Of a DNA stretch of 7,939 nucleotides, positions 1 to 5,969 are shown piece by piece. The stretch lies in NCBI GenBank assembly GCA_947463845.1, contig CANHUM010000072.1:1-7939 (forward strand), written 5' to 3'. The position numbers and the translations under genes are program-made. Under the pieces are notes generated by a model that was given only the letters and a program-made list of their open reading frames with translations, ran no database searches and was not told the DNA's origin. Numbering within the stretch: the first letter of the stretch is position 1; each line of letters begins with the position of its first letter. This DNA comes from Comamonadaceae bacterium (GTDB lineage Bacteria > Pseudomonadota > Gammaproteobacteria > Burkholderiales > Burkholderiaceae_C).

Positions 1-66
1 AACCTGCTGGCCCTGGGCATCGACGGCATCATCACCGACCGGGTGGATTTGTTCAGCCCGGTTTGA
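1..66 (+). CDS. C-terminal fragment, probable glycerophosphodiester phosphodiesterase
   Basis: Only the last 21 codons and the TGA stop (64-66) are present; the gene begins left of the window. The visible peptide ends in a Leu-Gly-Ile-Asp-Gly-Ile-Ile-Thr-Asp run followed by RVDLFSPV. This resembles the final beta strand of the GDPD TIM barrel (UgpQ/GlpQ-like), where a G-[IV]-[DN]-G-[IV]-[IF]-[ST]-[DN] segment closes the barrel near the C-terminus. Enzymes of this family hydrolyse glycerophosphodiesters to glycerol-3-phosphate and an alcohol. The stop lies one base from the stop of the convergent Bug-family gene. The assignment rests on a short tail only, so the family is an inference. The presence of a coding end in this frame is well supported. 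Confidence 0.55.
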   Translation, partial: NLLALGIDGIITDRVDLFSPV

Positions 67-67
67 A

Positions 68-1042
68 TCAATCGAGCTTGGCGCCCGATTTCTGGACCAC
101 GTCCGCCCAGCGAGGCATTTCGGTGGTCAGGAATTTCGCAAAGTCATCCGACCCCAGAAATGCAGGATCTGCGCCCTGAGTCACCATGCGTGACTTGATG
201 TCTGACTGGTTTAGCACGGCCTTGAAAGCGTCGCTGAGCTTGTTCACCACTTCTTTGGGCGTACCGGCTGGCGCCAAAAAACCGTAAAAGCCCACCACCT
301 CGAAATTCTTGATGCCGGTCTCCATCACAGTGGGAATTTCAGGCAAAGCGACATTTCGCTCACGGCTGGTCACAGCCAGCGCCCGGACCTTGCCCTGCTT
401 GTGATACTGAGCCGCTTGCGGAATGCTCTCAGCCATGAACTGGACCTGCCCGGCCATCAGGTCGGTGAAGGCGGGCGCACTGCCCCTGTAGGGAATATGC
501 ACCATGAACAACCCCGTGGCCGCCTTGAACATCTCGGGCACCAGGTGGCTGCTTCCGCCATTGCCGGCCGAGCCATAGTTGATCTGACCTGGGCGTGCCT
601 TGGCGTAAGCCACGAACTCCTGCAGGGTGTTGACCGGCACTTTAGGGTTAACCATTAGAGCCAAGGGCTGCATGGCGGTGCGGGCCACCGGCACGAAATC
701 TTTGAGCGTGCTGTAGGGCAGCCTGGTGTAGAGCGCAGGGTTGATGACCATCACCCCGGTGTTGGCCAGCATGAGTGTGTGCCCATCTGGCGCGGCACGC
801 ATGACTTCTTGCGCCCCGACAATGCCACCCGCACCGGCCTTGTAATCGATGAGGATGGGCTGCCCCAGCTGCGTCTGCAGCCTGTCGGCCAACAAACGGG
901 CATGCTGGTCCAGCGGACCGCCAGCCGGGAACCCCATCACCACCCGGATCGGTTTGGTAGGGAAGGCCCAGGCACTGCTGAGGCTCAGGGCCAATCCCAG
1001 TCCGGTCAAGGCCAGCAAGGCACGGCGTTTCATTTCAATCAT
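68..1042 (-). CDS. Bug/TctC-family tripartite tricarboxylate transporter substrate-binding protein
   Basis: A 324-residue periplasmic solute-binding protein of the Bug (TctC-like) family, which usually delivers carboxylates or related small acids to a TctAB permease or works as a sensor. A Sec signal peptide is visible: MIEMKRR, a hydrophobic stretch at residues 8-22, and an AWA-type cleavage site near residue 26. The mature chain starts PTKPIRVV and has the family's FPAGG (38-42) followed by Asp45, then GSAGNGG (158-163), HIPYRG (182-187) and LAPAGTP (256-262). The length is typical of the family. The ATG at 1040-1042 is chosen because AGGGAG lies 6 bases upstream. An in-frame ATG two codons earlier has no spacing to that site, and a longer reading to 1084 has no ribosome binding site. 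The 91-residue membrane protein gene ends 48 bp upstream on the same strand, so co-transcription is possible. No tctA or tctB gene is in view, so the ligand cannot be named. Confidence 0.93.
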   Translation of the reverse strand: MIEMKRRALLALTGLGLALSLSSAWAFPTKPIRVVMGFPAGGPLDQHARLLADRLQTQLGQPILIDYKAGAGGIVGAQEVMRAAPDGHTLMLANTGVMVINPALYTRLPYSTLKDFVPVARTAMQPLALMVNPKVPVNTLQEFVAYAKARPGQINYGSAGNGGSSHLVPEMFKAATGLFMVHIPYRGSAPAFTDLMAGQVQFMAESIPQAAQYHKQGKVRALAVTSRERNVALPEIPTVMETGIKNFEVVGFYGFLAPAGTPKEVVNKLSDAFKAVLNQSDIKSRMVTQGADPAFLGSDDFAKFLTTEMPRWADVVQKSGAKLD

Positions 1043-1090
1043 GCTCATCTCCCTGGTGAATGTTAAAAATGTGACACACAGCATCAGCCG

Positions 1091-1366
1091 TTAGTTTCGA
1101 GCCCAACCCCGGTGCATGAGCCATTCAAGTGTGGCGGCCACCAAAACCAGGGCGATGTAGGTACTCATTTTCCCGTCCTGGCCATGCAGCCACAAACCAG
1201 CCACCAGGACCAACACACCGCTCACGGCATGGACGATCACACGCAGACGCATCGTCCTGGGTCCCGTCCCCATGACCCAACGTCCAGCCCAAGGCATGAA
1301 AAGGGCCATGGCCAAGGCGGGCAATACAAAACCCCACACGTGCAACACCAACAAGCCAAACGTCAT
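1091..1366 (-). CDS. Small three-helix membrane protein, function unknown
   Basis: A 91-residue protein I do not recognise. Three hydrophobic segments are visible at about residues 4-25, 42-61 and 68-85, separated by short loops with Arg/Lys clusters (PWAGRW, PRTMRLR, HGQDGK). The C-terminus is basic (HRGWARN). There is no signal peptide cleavage site and no recognisable catalytic motif, so an integral inner-membrane protein is the simplest reading. The ATG at 1364-1366 is preceded by GAGG four bases away. The frame stays open 21 codons further upstream to 1429, but that segment is hydrophilic, Cys/His-containing and lacks a ribosome binding site. The gene is divergent from hemA, so both share the 1367-1502 control region, and it lies 48 bp upstream of the Bug-family gene on the same strand. 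The hydrophobic pattern and start signal support a real gene; the function is open. Confidence 0.7.
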   Translation of the reverse strand: MTFGLLVLHVWGFVLPALAMALFMPWAGRWVMGTGPRTMRLRVIVHAVSGVLVLVAGLWLHGQDGKMSTYIALVLVAATLEWLMHRGWARN

Positions 1367-1436
1367 GAAACCTCGATGTCTTTGGATGAAACAGCCCTGA
1401 TGACAGTCCCGATCAGGCAAATTGTGCATGGAAAGT

Positions 1437-1448
1437 CACGTCAACGTG
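1437..1448. promoter_or_regulatory. Short inverted repeat upstream of the hemA operator
   Basis: CACGT-CA-ACGTG, a perfect 5-bp dyad. Its left half, read as CACGTCAA (1437-1444), resembles the TGTGTCAA half-site of the larger dyad 24 bp downstream: six of eight bases match and the two differences are transitions. It could be an auxiliary binding site for the same regulator. Five-bp arms are short enough that chance is a real possibility. Confidence 0.3.
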
Positions 1449-1460
1449 TCTCATAAGCAT

Positions 1461-1482
1461 TGTGTCAAGCAAAGTTGACACA
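1461..1482. promoter_or_regulatory. Perfect 8-bp dyad, candidate operator between hemA and the divergent membrane-protein gene
   Basis: TGTGTCAA (1461-1468), spacer GCAAAG, TTGACACA (1475-1482): a perfect inverted repeat with a centre-to-arm layout typical of a site for a dimeric helix-turn-helix regulator. It ends 7 bp before the consensus -10 box at 1490-1495, so a bound protein would cover the -35 region of the rightward promoter. The geometry recalls TyrR-type boxes (TGTAAA-N6-TTTACA), but the bases differ and I cannot name the regulator. The right arm contains TTGACA, but its 9-bp spacing to the -10 is too short for it to serve as a sigma-70 -35 element for that box. Confidence 0.5.
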
Positions 1483-1485
1483 CCG

Positions 1486-1495
1486 TGCCTATAAT
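1486..1495 (+). promoter_or_regulatory. Putative hemA promoter, -10 element TATAAT
   Basis: A consensus TATAAT occupies 1490-1495, with an upstream TG at 1486-1487 that is one base off the ideal extended -10 position. No good -35 hexamer exists at 16-18 bp spacing; those positions fall inside the left arm and spacer of the dyad, which fits a promoter needing an activator or one that is repressor-controlled. A start 7-8 bases downstream would be at 1502-1503, coincident with the preferred hemA ATG. Sequence-only prediction. Confidence 0.45.
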
Positions 1496-1502
1496 GTCCC
1501 TC

Positions 1503-2774
1503 ATGGCTGTATGGACCTTGGGTTTGAACCACACCACTGCACCGCTGGATTTGCGCGGTCGGTTTGCGTTTGCCGTGGACAAACTGGTCCCTACCCTGCA
1601 AGGTCTGCGCCGTGACTTGGCCCACCGCATCGCACAAGAGCCCGAAGCGGCCATCTTGTCCACCTGCAACCGCACCGAAATTTATTGCGCTGCCGACCAG
1701 GCTGCCACGAACGACACTTTGCGCTGGCTGGCCCAAACCGGCGGCGTGAGCGCGTCCGAACTGCACGCACACACTTATCTGCTCGAAGGCAACGAAGCCG
1801 CCCGCCACGCGTTTCGCGTCGCCAGTGGCCTGGACTCCATGGTGCTGGGCGAGGCCCAAATCCTGGGTCAACTCAAAGACGCCGTGCGCGCAGCCGAACA
1901 AGCTGGCGCTTTGGGCAGCACACTGAACCAGCTTTTTCAGCGCAGCTTTGCGGTCGCCAAGGAAGTGCGCAGCTCCACCGAAATCGGAGCCCACTCCATC
2001 AGCATGGCGGCTGCCTCGGTGCGGCTGGCCAGCCAGTTGTTTGAAAACCTGCAGGACATCCGTGTTTTGTTTGTGGGTGCGGGTGAAATGAACGAGTTGG
2101 TGGCCACCCACTTTGCGGCCAAACAGCCCAAAGGGATGGTGATCGCCAACCGCAGCCTGGACCGTGCCGAGTTGCTGGCGCACCGTTTCGGTGCCGAGGT
2201 CATGCCCCTGGCCGACCTGCCCGCACGACTGCACGAATTCGATGCCGTCATCAGCTGCACCGCCAGCACCTTGCCCTTGATTGGCCTGGGCGCTGTCGAG
2301 CGGGCCCTGAAAAAACGCAAACACCGCCCCATGTTCATGGTCGATCTGGCTGTGCCGCGTGACATTGAACCGGAGGTCAAGTCGCTCGAAGATGTTTACC
2401 TCTACACCGTGGACGATCTGGCCAGCGTGGTGCAGACCGGCCAGGCCCACCGCCAAGCGGCGGTGGCCGAAGCCGAGGTCATCATCGATGCGGGCGTGCA
2501 AAGCTTCATGCACTGGATGGGGCAGCGCTGCAGCGTTCCCCTGATTCAACAACTGCAAAACCAGGCCGATGCCTGGCGAGATGCCGAGCTGGCCCGCGCC
2601 CGCAAGCTGCTGGCCCGGGGCGACGACCCGATGGCCGTGATGGAAGCCCTGTCCAAAGGGCTGACCCAGAAGATGCTGCACGGCGCGTTGGCCGAACTGC
2701 GCGGTGCGGCACCGGAAAACCGCGAGCAAACCATGCAGACGGTGCAGCGCGTTTTCCTGCGCAAAGAGCGTTAG
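1503..2774 (+). CDS. hemA: Glutamyl-tRNA reductase
   Basis: A 423-residue cytoplasmic enzyme that reduces glutamyl-tRNA(Glu) with NADPH to glutamate-1-semialdehyde, the first committed step of the C5 tetrapyrrole pathway. The N-terminal catalytic domain begins with LGLNHTTAP (6-14) and carries the STCNRTE motif with the nucleophilic Cys55. [18 protein letters not shown] (108-125) follows. The Rossmann domain shows GAGEM (192-196) for NADPH, and the C-terminal helical part (FMHW onward) is the dimerisation domain. Length is normal for the family. The ATG at 1503 gives the MAVWTLG start expected by homology. In-frame GTG 1485 and ATG 1494 lie inside the promoter elements. None of the three candidate starts has a Shine-Dalgarno sequence, which suggests a leaderless transcript. 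It is followed after 101 bp by prfA on the same strand. Confidence 0.97.
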   Translation: MAVWTLGLNHTTAPLDLRGRFAFAVDKLVPTLQGLRRDLAHRIAQEPEAAILSTCNRTEIYCAADQAATNDTLRWLAQTGGVSASELHAHTYLLEGNEAARHAFRVASGLDSMVLGEAQILGQLKDAVRAAEQAGALGSTLNQLFQRSFAVAKEVRSSTEIGAHSISMAAASVRLASQLFENLQDIRVLFVGAGEMNELVATHFAAKQPKGMVIANRSLDRAELLAHRFGAEVMPLADLPARLHEFDAVISCTASTLPLIGLGAVERALKKRKHRPMFMVDLAVPRDIEPEVKSLEDVYLYTVDDLASVVQTGQAHRQAAVAEAEVIIDAGVQSFMHWMGQRCSVPLIQQLQNQADAWRDAELARARKLLARGDDPMAVMEALSKGLTQKMLHGALAELRGAAPENREQTMQTVQRVFLRKER

Positions 2775-2787
2775 CGACAAAGTCGCT
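2773..2787 (+). other. Small hairpin overlapping the hemA stop codon
   Basis: AGCGAC-AAA-GTCGCT forms a 6-bp stem with a 3-base loop that includes the last two bases of the hemA TAG stop. No U tract follows, so it is not a standard intrinsic terminator. CGACAA within it can also pair with TTGTCG at 2794-2799, giving a mutually exclusive alternative. Its role, if any, is unknown. Confidence 0.25.
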
Positions 2788-2875
2788 CAAGCCTTGTCGT
2801 TCCGGCGCAAGCTGGAAGCCTTCTCCATTGACAGATCCAACACGATGTCCGCCTTCGCGGGTAGGACGCTCAGAA

Positions 2876-3964
2876 GTGAAACCTTTCCTCATTCAGCAAC
2901 TCGAACGCTACAGCTTGCGCTTGACCGAGCTGGACTTCTTGCTGTCCCGCGAGGACATCATGGCCGACATGACACAGTTTTTGAAGCTCTCGCGCGAACA
3001 TGCCGAGGTCAGTGCCGTGGCCTCGCGTTTTGCCCGCTTCCATCTGCGCAGCACCGATCTGGCCGCCGCGCAAGCCCTGCTGGCTGACCATGAAATGCGC
3101 GAGATGGCCGAAGAGGAAGTGGCCAGCGCGAGCGCCGAGTTGCAGAACCTGGAAGCCGAATTGCAGCGCATGCTGCTGCCCAAAGACCCCAACGACGCAC
3201 GCCCTGCTTTTGTGGAAATCCGCGCTGGCACCGGGGGCGATGAATCGGCCCTGTTTGCCGCCGACTTGCTGCGCATGTACACGCGCTACGCTGAAAGCCA
3301 GGGCTGGAAATGCGAAATCGTGTCAGAGTCGGCCAGCGAGCTGGGCGGCTACAAGGAAGTGGTGGTGCGCATCGAGGGCGACAACGTCTACGGCGCACTC
3401 AAGTTCGAATCCGGTGGCCACCGGGTGCAGCGCGTGCCTGCCACCGAAACCCAAGGTCGCATCCACACCAGCGCGTGCACTGTGGCCGTGCTGGCCGAGC
3501 CTGACGAAGCTGAGGCCATCCAGATCAATCCGTCGGACTTGCGCATCGACACCTACCGCGCCAGTGGCGCAGGCGGTCAGCACATCAACAAACCCGACTC
3601 GGCCGTGCGCATCACCCACTTGCCCACCGGCATCGTGGCCGAATGCCAGGACGGCCGCAGCCAGCACAGCAACAAAGCACAGGCCCTGAAAGTGCTGACG
3701 GCCCGCATCCAGGAAAAAGACAGGGCCGAACGCGCCGCCAAAGATGCGGCCGAGCGCAAAAGCCTGATCGGCAGTGGCGACCGCTCCGACCGCATCCGCA
3801 CCTACAACTTTCCGCAAGGGCGCCTGACTGACCACCGCATCAATCTGACCCTCTACAAGCTGCTCACCATCATGGAGGGCGATTTGCAGGACGTGGTCCA
3901 CGCACTGCAAAGCTACGAAGCCGCCGAACAGCTGGCCGCGCTGGAAATCGGGGCCACCGCCTGA
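2876..3964 (+). CDS. prfA: Peptide chain release factor 1 (RF1)
   Basis: A 362-residue class I release factor that recognises UAA and UAG in the ribosomal A site and triggers peptidyl-tRNA hydrolysis. Visible elements are the coiled N-terminal domain (about 1-100), [21 protein letters not shown] (109-129), the codon-recognition tripeptide Pro-Ala-Thr at 188-190 and the catalytic GGQ at 233-235 within [10 protein letters not shown] basic C-terminal region with [18 protein letters not shown] follows. The GTG at 2876 is chosen because it gives the expected MKPFLxQQL start and 362 residues, near the 360 of E. coli RF1. AGGA lies 9 bases upstream. A longer reading from a TTG at 2828 adds 16 unrelated residues. 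Residue 240, normally Thr in the NKTDSAVR segment just after GGQ, is Pro here. The stop overlaps the prmC start by one base. A weak GTCC/GGAC pairing (2847-2850 with 2863-2866) could partly mask the ribosome binding site. Confidence 0.97.
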   Translation: MKPFLIQQLERYSLRLTELDFLLSREDIMADMTQFLKLSREHAEVSAVASRFARFHLRSTDLAAAQALLADHEMREMAEEEVASASAELQNLEAELQRMLLPKDPNDARPAFVEIRAGTGGDESALFAADLLRMYTRYAESQGWKCEIVSESASELGGYKEVVVRIEGDNVYGALKFESGGHRVQRVPATETQGRIHTSACTVAVLAEPDEAEAIQINPSDLRIDTYRASGAGGQHINKPDSAVRITHLPTGIVAECQDGRSQHSNKAQALKVLTARIQEKDRAERAAKDAAERKSLIGSGDRSDRIRTYNFPQGRLTDHRINLTLYKLLTIMEGDLQDVVHALQSYEAAEQLAALEIGATA

Positions 3965-4821
3965 TGCACACCGCTGCCACCGTAGCCGAATGCCTTCGCC
4001 AAGCCCAAAGTCGGGCTTTGGCCCGAATGGACGCACAGATCTTGCTGCTGCACAGCTTGCAGCGCCCGCTGCACGACCGCGCCTGGCTGCTGGCCCATGA
4101 CCACGAAGCCCTGACGCCGGCACAAGAAGCGGCCTGGCAAGCTGCTCTGCAGCGCCGCGTGCAGGGTGAGCCGGTGGCCTACATCACCGGGCGCAAGGAT
4201 TTTTTTGGCCTGACGCTGGCTGTGGACGCCCGCGTGCTGGACCCTCGCCCCGACACCGAAACCCTGGTGGACTGGGCCCTGGAATGCTTGCCTGAATGCA
4301 TGACTGAACGCGGCCCGCAGCGCATCCTGGACCTGGGCACTGGCAGCGGTGCTGTGGCCCTGGCACTGCAACATGCCCGACCCCAGGCCCAAGTGTGGGC
4401 GGTAGACGCCAGCGAGGATGCCCTGACCGTGGCCCGCGCCAATGCGGTCCACTTGAATCTGGCCGTTCAATTCATCGCCAGCAACTGGTTGAGCGCAGTC
4501 GATGTCCAACGCACAGGCCGCTTTGACCTGATTGTCTCCAACCCGCCCTATGTGGCCGAGGGCGATCCACACCTGGCCGCCCTGACGCACGAACCCCGGC
4601 AAGCCCTGACCAGTGGCGCAGACGGCCTGGAAGATATACGCCAAATCATTGCCCAAGCCCCCAAGCACCTGACCCCGGGCGGCTGGCTCCTGCTGGAACA
4701 CGGCTGGGACCAAGCCGCTCCGGTACAGACCCTGCTGCGCCAGGCCGGTTTTGTGCAGGTGCAGTCACGCCGCGATCTGGGCGGCATCGAGCGCTGCACA
4801 GGCGCAGTCATGCCAGAGTGA
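3964..4821 (+). CDS. prmC: Release factor glutamine N5-methyltransferase
   Basis: A 285-residue SAM-dependent methyltransferase (PrmC/HemK) that methylates the Gln side chain of the GGQ motif in RF1 and RF2, raising termination efficiency. The N-terminal helical substrate-binding domain covers about residues 1-85 and includes GEPVAYITG (68-76). It is followed by RPDTETL (95-101), the SAM-binding motif DLGTGSGA (123-130), the acidic VDAS (147-150) and the catalytic NPPY (193-196) that holds the target amide. The length is normal. The ATG at 3964-3966 shares its A with the prfA TGA stop (TGATG), so translation is probably coupled and the enzyme is made with its substrate. The older hemK name came from its position beside hemA, which this window also shows. 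Confidence 0.96.
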   Translation: MHTAATVAECLRQAQSRALARMDAQILLLHSLQRPLHDRAWLLAHDHEALTPAQEAAWQAALQRRVQGEPVAYITGRKDFFGLTLAVDARVLDPRPDTETLVDWALECLPECMTERGPQRILDLGTGSGAVALALQHARPQAQVWAVDASEDALTVARANAVHLNLAVQFIASNWLSAVDVQRTGRFDLIVSNPPYVAEGDPHLAALTHEPRQALTSGADGLEDIRQIIAQAPKHLTPGGWLLLEHGWDQAAPVQTLLRQAGFVQVQSRRDLGGIERCTGAVMPE

Positions 4822-4894
4822 CAGCAACATCCCTGTGAACATGGCAGACTTTCAATCAGAGAGATAATTCACATCATCCGACACCGACCCATTT

Positions 4895-4898
4895 GGAG
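4895..4898 (+). promoter_or_regulatory. grxD ribosome binding site
   Basis: GGAG seven bases before the ATG at 4906 fixes the grxD start. The 84-bp gap after prmC holds no convincing sigma-70 promoter that I can see: there is a GATAAT at 4863-4868 but no matching -35 hexamer. Confidence 0.6.
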
Positions 4899-4905
4899 CA
4901 ACACC

Positions 4906-5229
4906 ATGAGCGACACCCACCAACGCATCGATGAACTCGTCAAAAACAACGAAATCACCCTGTTCATGAAAGGCAGCGCCAGCTTCCCCATGTGCGGCTT
5001 TTCCGGCCGTGCCATCCAGATCCTCAAAGCTATCGGCGTGGACCCCAAGACCGTCAAGACAGTGAACGTGCTGGACGACGCCGAGATCCGCCAAGGCATC
5101 AAGGAATACAGCAACTGGCCCACCATTCCCCAGCTCTATGTCAAGGGTGAATTCATCGGTGGCTCAGACATCATGATGGAAATGTACGAATCAGGTGAAC
5201 TGCAACAAGTGATCAACGGGCAGGCCTGA
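4906..5229 (+). CDS. grxD: Monothiol glutaredoxin, Grx4 type
   Basis: A 107-residue CGFS-type glutaredoxin. Members form homodimers or BolA heterodimers that bind a [2Fe-2S] cluster with glutathione and pass clusters or iron to targets in the cytoplasm. The active-site CGFS is at residues 30-33, preceded by MKGSASFPM. The cis-proline TIP motif is at 73-75 within WPTIPQLYVKGEFIGG, and GG-S-D (85-88) contacts glutathione. A single thioredoxin-fold domain of normal length fills the protein, with no fused thioredoxin domain. The start is fixed by GGAG at 4895-4898. It is the last gene of the hemA-prfA-prmC-grxD run and is followed 22 bases later by an intrinsic terminator. Its placement after a tetrapyrrole gene and the RF1 pair is common in Burkholderiales, by recollection of gene order rather than by search. 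Confidence 0.97.
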   Translation: MSDTHQRIDELVKNNEITLFMKGSASFPMCGFSGRAIQILKAIGVDPKTVKTVNVLDDAEIRQGIKEYSNWPTIPQLYVKGEFIGGSDIMMEMYESGELQQVINGQA

Positions 5230-5251
5230 TCGCCTTTTCACCCCGGCAATC

Positions 5252-5274
5252 AGCCACCTGCGGGTGGCTTTTTT
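5252..5274 (+). terminator. Intrinsic terminator after grxD
   Basis: AGCCACC (5252-5258), loop TGCG, GGTGGCT (5263-5269), with a run of six T at 5269-5274. The 7-bp GC-rich stem and U tract match a Rho-independent terminator for the rightward hemA-grxD block. Read leftward there is no T tract, so it should not terminate the convergent transglycosylase transcript, whose stop is at 5281-5283. Confidence 0.9.
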
Positions 5275-5280
5275 GTGCCC

Positions 5281-5955
5281 TCAATCGACCGCATGGGTCC
5301 ACAAGCGCTGTGCTGCCAGCACCGCCTGCGGGTAGGCGGCCTGCCCCCGACTGCCGTTGTAGCGCCCCAGGCTCAGAAAAAGGTCACCACGCTCGCGATC
5401 CAAGTAGTGGCGCAAGATGACACAACCAAAGCGCAGATTGGTCTGCATGTGGAACAGACGGCCGTCGTCGCCATCCCCGATCAAACGGGCCCAAAACGGC
5501 ATGACCTGCATGTAGCCACGCGCCCCGGCAGGGGAGATGGCGTATTTGCGAAATCCGCTTTCAACCTGCACGATGGCCAGCACCAAGGACAACGGCAAAC
5601 CGGCGCGGCGAGCCTCGTACCACAGCGTTTGCAGGAACTCCTGCCGTTCTGCGGCGTGTTTCTTGTAGCGCATCAGGCGCTGGCTGGCATGGGCTTGCCA
5701 GTCGTCATAGGCCTGTTGTGCCGCCGTGTTGGCCAGCACTGGAGCGGGTGGGGCAGCGACGGCCACAGCCGCGCTCAACGCAGTGCGCACGGCATGCGAC
5801 AAAGGTTCTTCAATCTGCGGACCCGCTGCGGTATCCAAGACCCAAATTCCTGCAACCAGCCCTGCCCCCAAACGCTGCAATACCCGACGACGTTCAGTGT
5901 TGTCCAGGCCAGAACGCATGACGGATATCCGGGACATGGCAGATACAGCGGCCAT
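5281..5955 (-). CDS. Secreted lytic transglycosylase, SLT (GH23) domain
   Basis: About 224 residues. The C-terminal half (about 105-224) is a soluble lytic transglycosylase domain that cleaves the MurNAc-GlcNAc bond of peptidoglycan to a 1,6-anhydro product. The catalytic Glu132 sits in VESGFR, followed by AISPAGARGYMQVMP (139-153) and GRYNGSRG (197-204). The N-terminus has an Arg-rich patch (ERRR, 21-24), a hydrophobic stretch to about residue 45 and a low-complexity Ala/Pro linker, consistent with an export signal, possibly Tat-like. The start is uncertain. ATG 5955 lies 14 bp after the proS stop with a G-run before it; ATG 5937 and ATG 5919 are also possible, the last giving 212 residues and placing the Arg patch near the N-terminus. 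The close spacing suggests co-transcription with proS. It resembles the small stand-alone LTs of Comamonadaceae rather than full-length Slt70. Confidence 0.9.
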   Translation of the reverse strand: MAAVSAMSRISVMRSGLDNTERRRVLQRLGAGLVAGIWVLDTAAGPQIEEPLSHAVRTALSAAVAVAAPPAPVLANTAAQQAYDDWQAHASQRLMRYKKHAAERQEFLQTLWYEARRAGLPLSLVLAIVQVESGFRKYAISPAGARGYMQVMPFWARLIGDGDDGRLFHMQTNLRFGCVILRHYLDRERGDLFLSLGRYNGSRGQAAYPQAVLAAQRLWTHAVD

Positions 5956-5969
5956 CACGCCCCCAAGGA

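Noticed and set aside
1367..1429. 21-residue N-terminal extension of the small membrane protein
   Set aside because: It is hydrophilic with no ribosome binding site, whereas the ATG at 1364-1366 has GAGG at a workable distance.
1475..1495. TTGACA (1475-1480) and TATAAT (1490-1495) as a complete sigma-70 promoter
   Set aside because: The spacer is 9 bp, far below the 16-18 bp needed. TTGACA is better read as the right arm of the inverted repeat.
1413..2780. 455-codon open frame on the minus strand covering all of hemA
   Set aside because: It is the antisense shadow of a high-GC gene: rich in Gly, His, Gln and Ala with no domain or start signal, while the plus strand has every hemA motif.
2828..2875. 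N-terminal extension of RF1 from a TTG at 2828
   Set aside because: The 16 added residues do not resemble RF1, and the GTG at 2876 gives the standard MKPF start with an AGGA upstream.
3323..4123. 266-codon minus-strand frame across prfA and the start of prmC
   Set aside because: Antisense of two well-identified genes, with shadow-like composition and no ribosome site.
3913..4713. 266-codon minus-strand frame across prmC
   Set aside because: Antisense shadow; the plus strand carries the complete PrmC motifs DLGTGSG and NPPY.
4835..4868. Possible separate grxD promoter with GATAAT at 4863-4868
   Set aside because: No -35-like hexamer lies at usable spacing, so it was not listed as a promoter.
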